From contig PMIW01000120.1 of the NCBI GenBank assembly GCA_003158365.1, forward strand, positions 41,402 to 47,991: a stretch of DNA of 6,590 nt, in the 5' to 3' direction. Positions 1-6,590 of this stretch are shown here, in pieces. Under the pieces are notes generated by a model, which saw only the letters and a list, made by a program, of their open reading frames with translations, ran no database searches and had not been told where the DNA came from. The translations under genes were made by a program, and so were the position numbers. Source of the DNA: Ignavibacteriota bacterium. Lineage in GTDB: Bacteria > Bacteroidota > Ignavibacteria > Tepidaquicellales > Tepidaquicellaceae. Every line of letters begins with the position of its first letter. Position 1 is the stretch's first letter.

Positions 1-63
1 CAGATTAGAAAAGCAATAATCTATTTACATTACGAAGCAGAAATCAGAAATTTTAAAAAATGA
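1..63 (+). CDS. Possible C-terminal end of an upstream gene (partial)
   Basis: Reading from base 1, the frame stays open for 20 codons and stops at TGA 61-63. The encoded end is charged and helical-looking (QIRKAIIYLHY, then EAEIRNFKK). The other two forward frames stop within the first 20 bases. A hairpin with a T-rich tail starts right at the stop, as expected at a gene end. Twenty open codons in AT-rich DNA can occur by chance, and the fragment is too short to place in a family, so no function is assigned. Confidence 0.35.
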   Translation, partial: QIRKAIIYLHYEAEIRNFKK

Positions 64-90
64 AAAACTTTATTTTCATTAAATTTTTGT
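59..90 (+). terminator. Candidate intrinsic terminator hairpin
   Basis: AATGAAAA (59-66) and TTTTCATT (73-80) form a perfect 8-bp stem with a 6-base loop, followed by AAATTTTTG and further T-rich sequence. It overlaps the stop codon of the possible upstream gene. The stem holds only one G-C pair, so it would be weak, and A/T-only hairpins arise easily in this composition. The call rests on position and the T tract, not on stem strength. Confidence 0.3.
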
Positions 91-237
91 TTTATTTTAA
101 TTTTATTTCCGTCCAAAAATGTATTATTTATAATATTTAAGATTAAATATCCTGTTTAAAAATAAATATGTCAAATTTTAAATATTAATAACTTACCGGA
201 GTAATATAGTGGTAATAAAAAAGTAAAAATAATTTTT
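64..237. other. AT-rich intergenic leader of the first sensor gene
   Basis: This stretch is almost entirely A and T, with no open frame of useful length and no RNA-gene signature that I recognise. It must contain the promoter of the gene at 238 unless that gene is transcribed from upstream. I could not pick out a convincing -10/-35 pair, nor the TAnnTTTG element typical of Bacteroidota. No purine-rich Shine-Dalgarno motif precedes the ATG at 238, only A/T sequence, as is common in the FCB group. Confidence 0.6.
133..150. repeat. Short perfect dyad (8-bp arms, 2-base spacer)
   Basis: ATATTTAA (133-140) and TTAAATAT (143-150) are exact reverse complements separated by GA, centred about 96 bases upstream of the ATG at 238. 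The geometry fits a binding site for a dimeric regulator. The arms contain only A and T in an A/T-rich region, so chance is a serious alternative. No second copy was noticed elsewhere in the window. Confidence 0.3.
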
Positions 238-2781
238 ATGCCGAAAAATTTACTATCATTAAAAAAAGAAAACAAGAGCTTTGTACCCAAATCCGAAGAT
301 GGATTTGACAAGTTATATAAAACACTTTTCAAATCTTTTCTTGATGGTATATATATTCTGGATACAAAAAGCCTGAGGATTATTGACGCTAACCCTGCTA
401 TTTGCAAACTTTACGGATACAGCTTAGACGAAATGCGTAAGCTCAAAGTCACGGATATTTCCGCAGAGGAGCAAAAAACGAGAGAAAGCATAAAAAAAAG
501 AATTTTACACATTCCCTGCCGGCTGCACAAGAAAAAGGACGGGACGGAATTTCCCGTAGAAATAAATGCAAGTACTTTCAAAACGGACGGAAAATATTAT
601 CATATTGTCCAGATAAGGGATATAGCAGAGCAATTGAAAAAAGAAAAAGAAATACGGGAGAATGAACGGGATTTAAGGGAAGCACAGCAAATTGCTAAAA
701 TAGGGAACTGGAGATATAATCTCGAAACAAAGGAATATGAATGGTCAAGTGAATTGAACAAAATGACAGGAAGGAATTTAAATGATGTGCCTGCTTCTAT
801 GGAAGAAGTAGGAGAATTATTTACACCTGAAGGTTTAAAAATCCGCAATGAAGCTATCAAAAATAGTATTAAGCATGGACTAAATACATCATATGAAGCC
901 GAATATGTACGCATTGACAACAAAAAACACGGCTGGATGCATACAATTATAAAGACAGAAAAAAATAAATCAGGCGAGGTTATAGCATTGTTTGGAACTA
1001 CACAGGATATAACGGAAAGGAAACTTGCAGAAATAAAGATAAAAGAAAGTGAAGAAAGCTTAAATGAGGCTCAACAGCTTGCCAAAATAGGAAACTGGAG
1101 CTGGGAACTTGAAACGGGAATGCTTAAATGGTCGGAAGAAATGTACAGCATTACAGGCAGGGATAAAGATTTAAAACCACCTTCGTTTAAGGAAACAGTA
1201 AATTTTTATACTTCGGAAAGTAAAATTATTCGTGATGAAACCGTTAAGAAAAGTATTGAATCCGGAGAGAACACGGCATATGATGCCGAATTAATCAGAT
1301 TTGATAATCAGGAACACAGATGGATACATACAATAATAAAAGTTGTAAAAAACGACTCGGGAAAAGTTATAAAACTATTCGGAACAGCACAGGATATTAC
1401 CGGAAGAAAAATATTAGAAAATAAATTAAAAGAATTAAATGAAACGCTTGAAAAAAGAGTAGCAGAGCGAACTTCTGAGATGAATAAAAAAGCGGAAGAG
1501 CTTCAGCTAATTTTAGACTCTGTCCCCGCATTTGTTTTTTATAAAGACAATGAAAACCGTATTATCCTTTCTAATTCTGCTCTGGAAAAATCACTCGGAT
1601 TAAAGAAAGAAGATATTGAAGGAAAATCACTCTTTGATTTATTTCCGAGCGAAGAAGCCGAGAAATATTATAAAGATGATAAGGAAGTAATAAATAAACA
1701 TAAAGCCAAGCTTGGATTAATAGAATCTATGGAGACCCCAAGTGGAATAAAATGGTTGCATACAGATAAAGTACCTTTGATAGATCAACAGGGAGAAGTT
1801 ACAGGTATTATAGGTTTTTCGAAAGATATTACTGAACGAATAAAAGCTGAAGAAGCTTTACGCGAGAGTGAAGAAAGATTCAAGATGGTAGCGACTAAAA
1901 GTCCGGACCACTTACTTGTACAGGATATGGAACTTCGGTATACTTTAGTTGTTAATCCTCAGATGGGTTTAACTGAAACTGAAATGCTTGGAAAAACGGA
2001 TTATGATTTTTTATCGAAAGAAGATGCAGATAAACTTACTAAAATCAAAAAAGAAGTTCTAAAAACAGGAAAATCAATCAACATCGACTCCCCAATAATG
2101 AATAAAAAAGGTGAGTTTGAATATTTCGAAGGGACATACGTGCCAAGATTCAATAAGGAAGGAGAAGTAGACGGGCTGATGGGGTACTTTAAAAATGTAA
2201 CAGAAAGAAAGTTATCGGAAGCGGCTTTAAGAAAAAGCGAAGAACGGTTCCGTTCTTTATACTCTTCGATGACCGAAGGTATGGTATTGCACGAACTTGT
2301 TTACGACGAATCGAAGATTCCTGTTGACTACAGAATTTTGGAAGCAAACAGTTCGTTCGAAAAAATCACAGGAATAAAAAGAGAGCAGGCAATAGGAAAA
2401 CTTGCATCAGAGCTTTATGGAATTGGTATTCCACCTTATTTTGAAACTTACGCAAATGTAGCACAAACGGGAATACCTTACGAGTTTGAAACAGAGTTCG
2501 AGCCTATGAAAAAAGCATTCAGGATATCCGTATTCTCACCAGAAAAAAACAAATTTGCAACGGTATTCAGCGATATTTCAGAACGAAAAATAATGGAAGA
2601 AAAGATAAATACGTTTCTGGAAGAAGTTCAGGCGAAAAACGATGAACTGACGCGTTTCAACAATGTAATGGTAGGCCGCGAGTATCGCATGATTGAACTT
2701 AAAAAAGAAATTAATGAATTATGCTCTAAATTAGGAGAGCCGTTACGATATTCACATGAGTTTGAATTGACAAAAAAATGA
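238..2781 (+). CDS. Six-PAS-domain sensory protein without a catalytic output
   Basis: This 847-residue protein should be a cytoplasmic signal receiver; no signal peptide or membrane span is visible. PAS domains lie at about residues 26-131, 145-262, 274-391, 422-535, 546-658 and 669-784. Most end in the typical D-I-T-E-R-K-type closing motif (DITERK 257, DITGRK 386, DITERI 530, NVTERK 653, DISERK 779). A coiled-coil linker with LEKRVAERTSEM lies near 401-415. PAS2 and PAS3 are closely related copies. PAS5 (GKTDYDFLSKEDADKL) and PAS6 (SSMTEGMVLHE, FRISVFSPEK) are subtypes familiar from multi-PAS histidine kinases. The C-terminus (about 784-838) is a charged helix containing FNNVMVGREYRMIELKKE and LGEPLRY, a tail I recall at the end of such PAS proteins. 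There is no HisKA H-box, HATPase, GGDEF, EAL or receiver domain, so it probably signals through a partner. ATG 238 is chosen because an in-frame stop lies at 202-204 with no other start between. What the PAS domains bind cannot be read from the sequence. Confidence 0.93.
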   Translation: MPKNLLSLKKENKSFVPKSEDGFDKLYKTLFKSFLDGIYILDTKSLRIIDANPAICKLYGYSLDEMRKLKVTDISAEEQKTRESIKKRILHIPCRLHKKKDGTEFPVEINASTFKTDGKYYHIVQIRDIAEQLKKEKEIRENERDLREAQQIAKIGNWRYNLETKEYEWSSELNKMTGRNLNDVPASMEEVGELFTPEGLKIRNEAIKNSIKHGLNTSYEAEYVRIDNKKHGWMHTIIKTEKNKSGEVIALFGTTQDITERKLAEIKIKESEESLNEAQQLAKIGNWSWELETGMLKWSEEMYSITGRDKDLKPPSFKETVNFYTSESKIIRDETVKKSIESGENTAYDAELIRFDNQEHRWIHTIIKVVKNDSGKVIKLFGTAQDITGRKILENKLKELNETLEKRVAERTSEMNKKAEELQLILDSVPAFVFYKDNENRIILSNSALEKSLGLKKEDIEGKSLFDLFPSEEAEKYYKDDKEVINKHKAKLGLIESMETPSGIKWLHTDKVPLIDQQGEVTGIIGFSKDITERIKAEEALRESEERFKMVATKSPDHLLVQDMELRYTLVVNPQMGLTETEMLGKTDYDFLSKEDADKLTKIKKEVLKTGKSINIDSPIMNKKGEFEYFEGTYVPRFNKEGEVDGLMGYFKNVTERKLSEAALRKSEERFRSLYSSMTEGMVLHELVYDESKIPVDYRILEANSSFEKITGIKREQAIGKLASELYGIGIPPYFETYANVAQTGIPYEFETEFEPMKKAFRISVFSPEKNKFATVFSDISERKIMEEKINTFLEEVQAKNDELTRFNNVMVGREYRMIELKKEINELCSKLGEPLRYSHEFELTKK
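670..1411 (+). repeat. Tandem duplication of a PAS-coding unit inside the first sensor gene
   Basis: The segments encoding residues 145-262 (about 670-1024) and 274-391 (about 1057-1411) are related copies with a 387-base period. Both begin with EAQQ-AKIGNW and share -TGR- near the middle, T-S/A-Y-E/D-AE, HTIIK, and LFGT-QDIT at the end. Divergence is well spread across the domain, so this is an old duplication rather than a recent slippage event. A third relative is PAS6 of the gene at 3152 (residues 900-1016: AKIGSF, then IIGTIQDITERK). Confidence 0.8.
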
Positions 2782-2888
2782 AAAACGATGTCAAAACCGG
2801 GAATACGGGAAGCAAAAATAATCTGATTAAACCAGTCAAGTCGGTATATAAAACGATGCGCGATTTGGAAGCAAAAAAGTGTGAATAA
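2778..2888 (+). CDS. Possible 36-residue ORF, stop-start overlapped with the upstream gene
   Basis: ATG 2778-2780 overlaps the TGA of the six-PAS gene (2779-2781) in an ATGA arrangement, which favours translational coupling. The frame runs to TAA 2886-2888 and encodes a basic, polar peptide beginning MKNDVKTGNTGSKNN and ending MRDLEAKKCE. It matches no family I can name and shows no membrane segment or metal-binding pattern. Three readings are open: a real small coupled protein, the displaced N-terminus of the following sensor (such proteins often begin with a basic, low-complexity stretch), or a chance frame. The exact overlap is the main argument in its favour. Confidence 0.3.
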   Translation: MKNDVKTGNTGSKNNLIKPVKSVYKTMRDLEAKKCE

Positions 2889-3151
2889 TGCGTTTGTAAT
2901 TAATTGTCAGCAAATAAAAAACAAATAATGTAGAGAATAAAATGAATTGTATCTCTAAAATTAATATTTATATTTAAAGATTAATGAATAATCAATGTGC
3001 ATGAGGAATGATATATCTGTATTTGATTTTATAACTTTCAAAATCGAATGTCATGTAAATAAAAATCTCTATGATTCCGGTAATATTAAATTAATTTATG
3101 CAATTGCAAAAAATTTTACTCAAACTTCAGGTTCAGTAATAAAAGTATGAT
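2889..3151. other. Intergenic gap between the two sensor genes
   Basis: This AT-rich stretch contains no convincing gene. One unassigned frame (ATG 2995 to TGA 3148-3150, 51 codons) ends one base before the next gene's ATG, but it lacks a recognisable product and a ribosome binding site. I see no strong GC-rich hairpin and no clear promoter, so I cannot tell whether the second sensor has its own promoter or is read through from the first. The final 42 bases look like decayed coding sequence and are listed separately. Confidence 0.55.
3110..3151 (+). pseudogene. Apparent decayed N-terminal leader of the second sensor
   Basis: Translated in the frame of the downstream gene, these 14 codons read KILLKLQVQ, two stops (TAA 3137-3139 and TAA 3140-3142), then KYD, running directly into MRDEELKIG. 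Proteins with this first PAS type usually carry a preceding helix that I recall as KLLHELQVHQIELEMQNEEL. The residues align at matching spacing: K, L, LQV, M and EEL coincide, with the two stops falling at the Q and I positions. I infer that the gene once began further upstream and now starts at the internal ATG 3152. The match is short and the motif is from memory, so chance is not excluded. Confidence 0.42.
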
Positions 3152-6100
3152 ATGCGTGATGAAGAATTAAAAATTGGACGGAATGAATCCGAAAATTTAC
3201 TCGATAAATATACAGAGTTATATGAATTCGCACCTGCAGGCTATTTAACATTGGACAGGGATGGTATAATTTGCGAAATAAATTTAACCGGATCTACTCT
3301 TATCGGAATTGAGCGTTCACAGCTTATTGATGAAAAATTCAGCGGATATTTATCAGAAGAATCCCGAAATGAATTTAATGAATTTTTTGGCAGCATATTC
3401 AAAAATAGATTAAAAATATCATGTGAAGTTATAATTCCCCAAAAGAATAATCAAGCCTGCAGTATTTTTGTAAATGGTATTTCAATAGAAAACGGGAAAA
3501 AATGTTTTTTAGTGTTAAATGATATTACGGAGCTTAAAAAAGCAAATGAAAAATCGAAATCGGAAAGGCAAAGATTATTCGATGTACTTGAGACATTACC
3601 CTCTTATGTTGCACTTTTGACACCCGATTATCATGTTCCTTTTTCCAACAAATATTTCAGAGAAAATTTCGGTGAATCAAACGGGAGAAGGTGTTACGAT
3701 TATTTATTCGGCCGTTCGGAGCCCTGTGAGAACTGTGAAACTTTCAAGGTTTTAAAAACTATGGGACCGCACAGCTGGGAATGGACAGGTCCGAATAACA
3801 GGACTTATGACGTTTATGATTTTCCGTTTACCGATACGGACGGTTCGACTATGATACTGGAAATGGGGATAGACATAACCGAGCAGAAAATTGCAGAACA
3901 GAATTACATAAAGCTGAATTCAGAACTCGAGGAACGGGTAATTCAAAGAACTTCTGAAACTGATACAATTAATGCAGAGTTAAAAAAGTCACGTCTGGCA
4001 GCGTTGAATCTAATGGAAGATGCGAATATAGCGAGGGAGCAGATTGAACAGTTATATAAAGAATTGATGCGCTCTTCAGAGCTTAAATTACTGGCACTGA
4101 ATGCCGGCAAGCTCGGCACTTTCAGCATCAATATATTAAAAGAAGAGGCAACCCTGGATGAACGGTCGAAGGAACTGCTCGGATATTCCGAAAATGAAAA
4201 TCCGGGATATGAAGATATAGTAAAAATTATTAAAACCAGTAATAGTGAGGAGAAAAGTGAAAGAAATGAATTAAATGAAAATCCCGAATTCACAGGTGAT
4301 TATGAGTCGGAATATAAAATATTAATGAAAGATAATACAGTCCGATGGTTATACATAAAAAGCCAGATATTATATGAATTATATGGTAATACAAAAAAAG
4401 CTGTCAGCATAGTTGGTATAATTTCAGACATTACGGAAAGAAAAAATATAGAAGGGGAACTGAAAAAATCACGTGATGAACTGGAAATAAAGGTAAGGGA
4501 GCGCACATCGGAATTGAAATTAAAGACAGATGAACTATGGCATACTAACAGGGCGTTAAGGACAATAAGTGCATGCAATCAGATTTTAATTCATTCTAAT
4601 TCGGAAGAGGAATTATTATCCGAGCTGTGTGCAGTGATTGTAAAAGAGAGCGGTTACAAGATGGCATGGGTTGGATATGCAGAGAATGATAAATACAAAA
4701 CCGTAAAGCCTGTTGCCTTTTCCGGTTTTGAAGTCGGATATTCAGAAAAAGCAATTATAACCTGGGCAGATACCGAGAGGGGAAAAGGGCCAACCGGAAT
4801 TGCTATACGGTCGGGGCAGACTACTATATGTCACAACATGCAGACTGACAAGAATTTCAAACCATGGAGGGCAGAAGCTGTAAAACGGGGTTACAATTCT
4901 TCTATAGTATTACCAATAAAGGAAAACGGAAAAACATTCGGTGCATTATCAATATATGCTTCGGAGCCGGAAGCGTTTAATAAAGAAGAGATAAATCTTT
5001 TGACCGAATTATCAGAAGACCTTTCATACGGGATTTTATCTATACGGAATAATATTGAGAGGCGGAAGGCAGAAGAAAAGGCTGCCGAATCATATAAATT
5101 ATACAGAATAATATTTGAAAACAGTGAAGACGGAATGTTTCTGACATCTCCGGACGGAAGAATATTTGATTCTAATCCCGCGGGAACAAGGATTTTCGGA
5201 TACACGAGGGAAGAATTTATTGCCATAGGCAGAAGCGGTTTACTTGATACATCCGACCCGAGGCTGCCTGTATATCTCGAGAGAAGATTAAGAGACGGAC
5301 AGGCAACGGGTGAACTGGCATTTATCCGCAAAGATGGAAGAAAAATCGAATGTGAAGTTACTTCAAGAATATTTCACAATGAAAAAGGCGAAGAATTTAC
5401 AAGCATGATAATAAGGGATGTGACAGAAAAAAAAAGAACACGACAAGAACTCGTAAACAGGGAGAAAGAATTAAGGACATTATTCGAAATTTTACCTGTT
5501 GGTATTTCTGTAGTGGATGATGACCGTACTGTATTAGATACGAATCCTGCATTTGAAAAGATATTCGGAATACCTGATGACAATAAATCAAACATAATAC
5601 ATTTAAACAGAAAATACCTGCGGAGTGATTTGACAATAATGCCTGCATCAGAATTTCCAAGCATAATAGCACTGGAAAAAAAAGAAAAAGTTCAGGAAAA
5701 AGAAATCGGAGTATTGAAGGAAGACGGAGAATTAATATGGGTAAGTGTGAGTGCCGCACCATTGGCGCATGACCGTATAGTAGTGGTTTCTACGGATATA
5801 ACGGAAAGAAGAAATGCAGAAAAATTGATAAGGGATAGTGAAGAAAATCTCAAGCAAGCACAAAAATTAGCAAAAATAGGAAGTTTTCTTTTTAATGTTG
5901 AAACAGGCGGGATTAAATGGTCGGATGAGATGTATAATATTATCGGGAGGAAAAAAGAGTCAGGTGAGCCGGAGCTTGAAGAACTTTCTCAATATTTTAC
6001 ACCGGATGGATGGAAAGTATATGAAGTATTATTAAAGAACGCTATTGAAAACGGTATAGATTTCAATAAGGAATTCAGATATATAAATGAAGACAAGAAG

Positions 6101-6590
6101 AAAAATGGCTGGTTGAATATAATAGGGAAAGTATCCAAGGATTCAACCGGAAAGGTATTTGAAATAATCGGCACTATACAGGATATTACGGAAAGAAAAA
6201 TTGTAATGCAGGAACTGAATAAATTGAATGCCGAAACTCTTGATTTATATAACAACGCACCCTGCGGATACCATTCGCTGGATAAAGATGGTAATATTGT
6301 AAGAATGAACAATACCGAACTGAAATGGCTGGGATACAGCAGGGATGAGGTTATAGGGAAATTAAACATTTCCGATATACAAACTGCGGAAACCTATAAA
6401 GCATTCGAGAAAAATTTCCCGATATTTAAGGAAAGGGGAAATATAGATGACCTTGAAATGGAATTTATAAGAAAAGACGGTTCGGTTTTTTGCGTGTCGG
6501 TAAATTCAACGGCTGTTTATGATAAAGAAAGAAATTATAAATTCAGCAGATCATCTATTTTCGATATTACTGCACGCAAGGAAGCCGAAA
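3152..6590 (+). CDS. Large PAS/GAF sensor protein, probably a histidine kinase, 3' end outside window
   Basis: The frame is open for 1146 codons from ATG 3152 to the window edge. No start lies between this ATG and the in-frame TAA at 3140-3142. PAS1 is at about 16-130 (LYEFAPAGYLTLDRDG, closing DITELK). PAS2 at about 143-247 has a cysteine cluster, C181, C192 and C195, in CYDYLFGRSEPCENCE. A coiled coil (LEERVIQRTSE) leads to PAS3 at about 305-430. A second coiled coil (KVRERTSEL) leads to a GAF domain at about 472-630 with the signatures GYKMAWVGYAEND, ITWADTERGKGPTG and FGALSIYASEPEAF. PAS4 (648-760), PAS5 (773-886), PAS6 (900-1016) and PAS7 (about 1028-1146, cut by the edge) follow. No membrane span is visible, so it is likely cytoplasmic. 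Known relatives of this layout usually end in HisKA plus HATPase, but none is present here, so the kinase call is an inference. No Shine-Dalgarno sequence precedes the start. The N-terminus appears trimmed relative to the family. Confidence 0.92.
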   Translation, partial: MRDEELKIGRNESENLLDKYTELYEFAPAGYLTLDRDGIICEINLTGSTLIGIERSQLIDEKFSGYLSEESRNEFNEFFGSIFKNRLKISCEVIIPQKNNQACSIFVNGISIENGKKCFLVLNDITELKKANEKSKSERQRLFDVLETLPSYVALLTPDYHVPFSNKYFRENFGESNGRRCYDYLFGRSEPCENCETFKVLKTMGPHSWEWTGPNNRTYDVYDFPFTDTDGSTMILEMGIDITEQKIAEQNYIKLNSELEERVIQRTSETDTINAELKKSRLAALNLMEDANIAREQIEQLYKELMRSSELKLLALNAGKLGTFSINILKEEATLDERSKELLGYSENENPGYEDIVKIIKTSNSEEKSERNELNENPEFTGDYESEYKILMKDNTVRWLYIKSQILYELYGNTKKAVSIVGIISDITERKNIEGELKKSRDELEIKVRERTSELKLKTDELWHTNRALRTISACNQILIHSNSEEELLSELCAVIVKESGYKMAWVGYAENDKYKTVKPVAFSGFEVGYSEKAIITWADTERGKGPTGIAIRSGQTTICHNMQTDKNFKPWRAEAVKRGYNSSIVLPIKENGKTFGALSIYASEPEAFNKEEINLLTELSEDLSYGILSIRNNIERRKAEEKAAESYKLYRIIFENSEDGMFLTSPDGRIFDSNPAGTRIFGYTREEFIAIGRSGLLDTSDPRLPVYLERRLRDGQATGELAFIRKDGRKIECEVTSRIFHNEKGEEFTSMIIRDVTEKKRTRQELVNREKELRTLFEILPVGISVVDDDRTVLDTNPAFEKIFGIPDDNKSNIIHLNRKYLRSDLTIMPASEFPSIIALEKKEKVQEKEIGVLKEDGELIWVSVSAAPLAHDRIVVVSTDITERRNAEKLIRDSEENLKQAQKLAKIGSFLFNVETGGIKWSDEMYNIIGRKKESGEPELEELSQYFTPDGWKVYEVLLKNAIENGIDFNKEFRYINEDKKKNGWLNIIGKVSKDSTGKVFEIIGTIQDITERKIVMQELNKLNAETLDLYNNAPCGYHSLDKDGNIVRMNNTELKWLGYSRDEVIGKLNISDIQTAETYKAFEKNFPIFKERGNIDDLEMEFIRKDGSVFCVSVNSTAVYDKERNYKFSRSSIFDITARKEAE

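Noticed and set aside
171..407. Reverse-strand open frame across the start of the first sensor gene
   Set aside because: It is hydrophobic, has no domain, and overlaps well-supported forward PAS coding; it is a shadow of the AT-rich leader and the forward gene.
600..923. Reverse-strand open frame inside the first sensor gene
   Set aside because: Its Ser/Leu/Ile/Phe-rich composition is typical of the antisense of Lys/Glu-rich coding DNA, and the forward strand encodes a clear PAS domain.
3137..3142. Reading the two TAA codons as sense (reassigned to glutamine), which would extend the leader motif
   Set aside because: No TAA appears within the 1146 in-frame codons downstream or within the 847-codon gene, and TAA reassignment is not established in bacteria. 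A decayed or trimmed start is the simpler explanation.
2995..3150. 51-codon forward frame (MCMRNDISVFDF... to TGA) ending one base before the second sensor's ATG
   Set aside because: It has no recognisable domain, no ribosome binding site, and runs through low-complexity AT-rich DNA. Its 3' end also overlaps the apparent decayed leader of the downstream gene in another frame.
3147..3170. Alternative ATG at 3147 overlapping the TGA at 3148-3150
   Set aside because: This frame closes after seven codons (TAA 3168-3170) and is not the frame of the PAS protein; ATG 3152 is the only fitting start.
3943..6369. Several open frames (92-146 codons on the reverse strand, plus a 121-codon one at 5397-5762) opposite or across the second sensor
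   Set aside because: All lie within continuous forward PAS/GAF coding, have Ser/Phe/Leu-rich antisense composition and show no domain.
1..6590. CRISPR array, transposon ends, tRNA or rRNA genes, riboswitch, defence or toxin-antitoxin module
   Set aside because: Looked for on both strands and not seen. The only extended repetition is the divergent PAS domain copies and heptad-like linkers.

Overview
This is an AT-rich bacterial window dominated by two large, same-strand genes for soluble multi-PAS sensory proteins. The organism is probably a low-GC member of the Bacteroidota/Ignavibacteriota (FCB) group. The reasons are the style of the PAS and GAF domains, heavy use of AAA, GAA and ATA codons, and starts with no visible Shine-Dalgarno sequence. 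No taxonomic marker gene is present, so this is only an inference.

Layout. Bases 1-63 hold an open frame that may be the end of an upstream gene, followed by a hairpin with a T-rich tail. Bases 64-237 are a very AT-rich leader with a short perfect dyad and no gene. Bases 238-2781 encode an 847-residue protein with six PAS domains and a C-terminal coiled-coil tail; it has no kinase, cyclase or other catalytic domain. A 36-codon reading frame overlaps its stop by four bases (ATGA). The gap from 2889 to 3151 has no convincing gene. From 3152 to the window edge a second, larger sensor reads without interruption for 1146 codons. Its order is PAS-PAS-coiled coil-PAS-coiled coil-GAF-four more PAS domains, and it is still open at base 6590, so its output module lies outside the window.

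How the genes may work together. Both proteins look cytoplasmic: neither shows a signal peptide or a membrane segment. They share a closely related PAS subtype that starts with an AKIG motif. The first protein has sensory domains and a dimerisation-type tail but no output, so it may work by assembling with a kinase, plausibly the product of the second gene. That partnership is inferred from gene order only.

The most interesting local detail is just upstream of the second gene. The codons in frame before its ATG (3110-3151) resemble the helical leader that I recall preceding this PAS type (the 'HELQVHQIELEMQNEEL' signature), but two consecutive TAA codons interrupt them. The annotated start therefore appears to be a trimmed or re-initiated version of a once longer N-terminus. 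I see no CRISPR array, tRNA, rRNA, insertion sequence or defence system.
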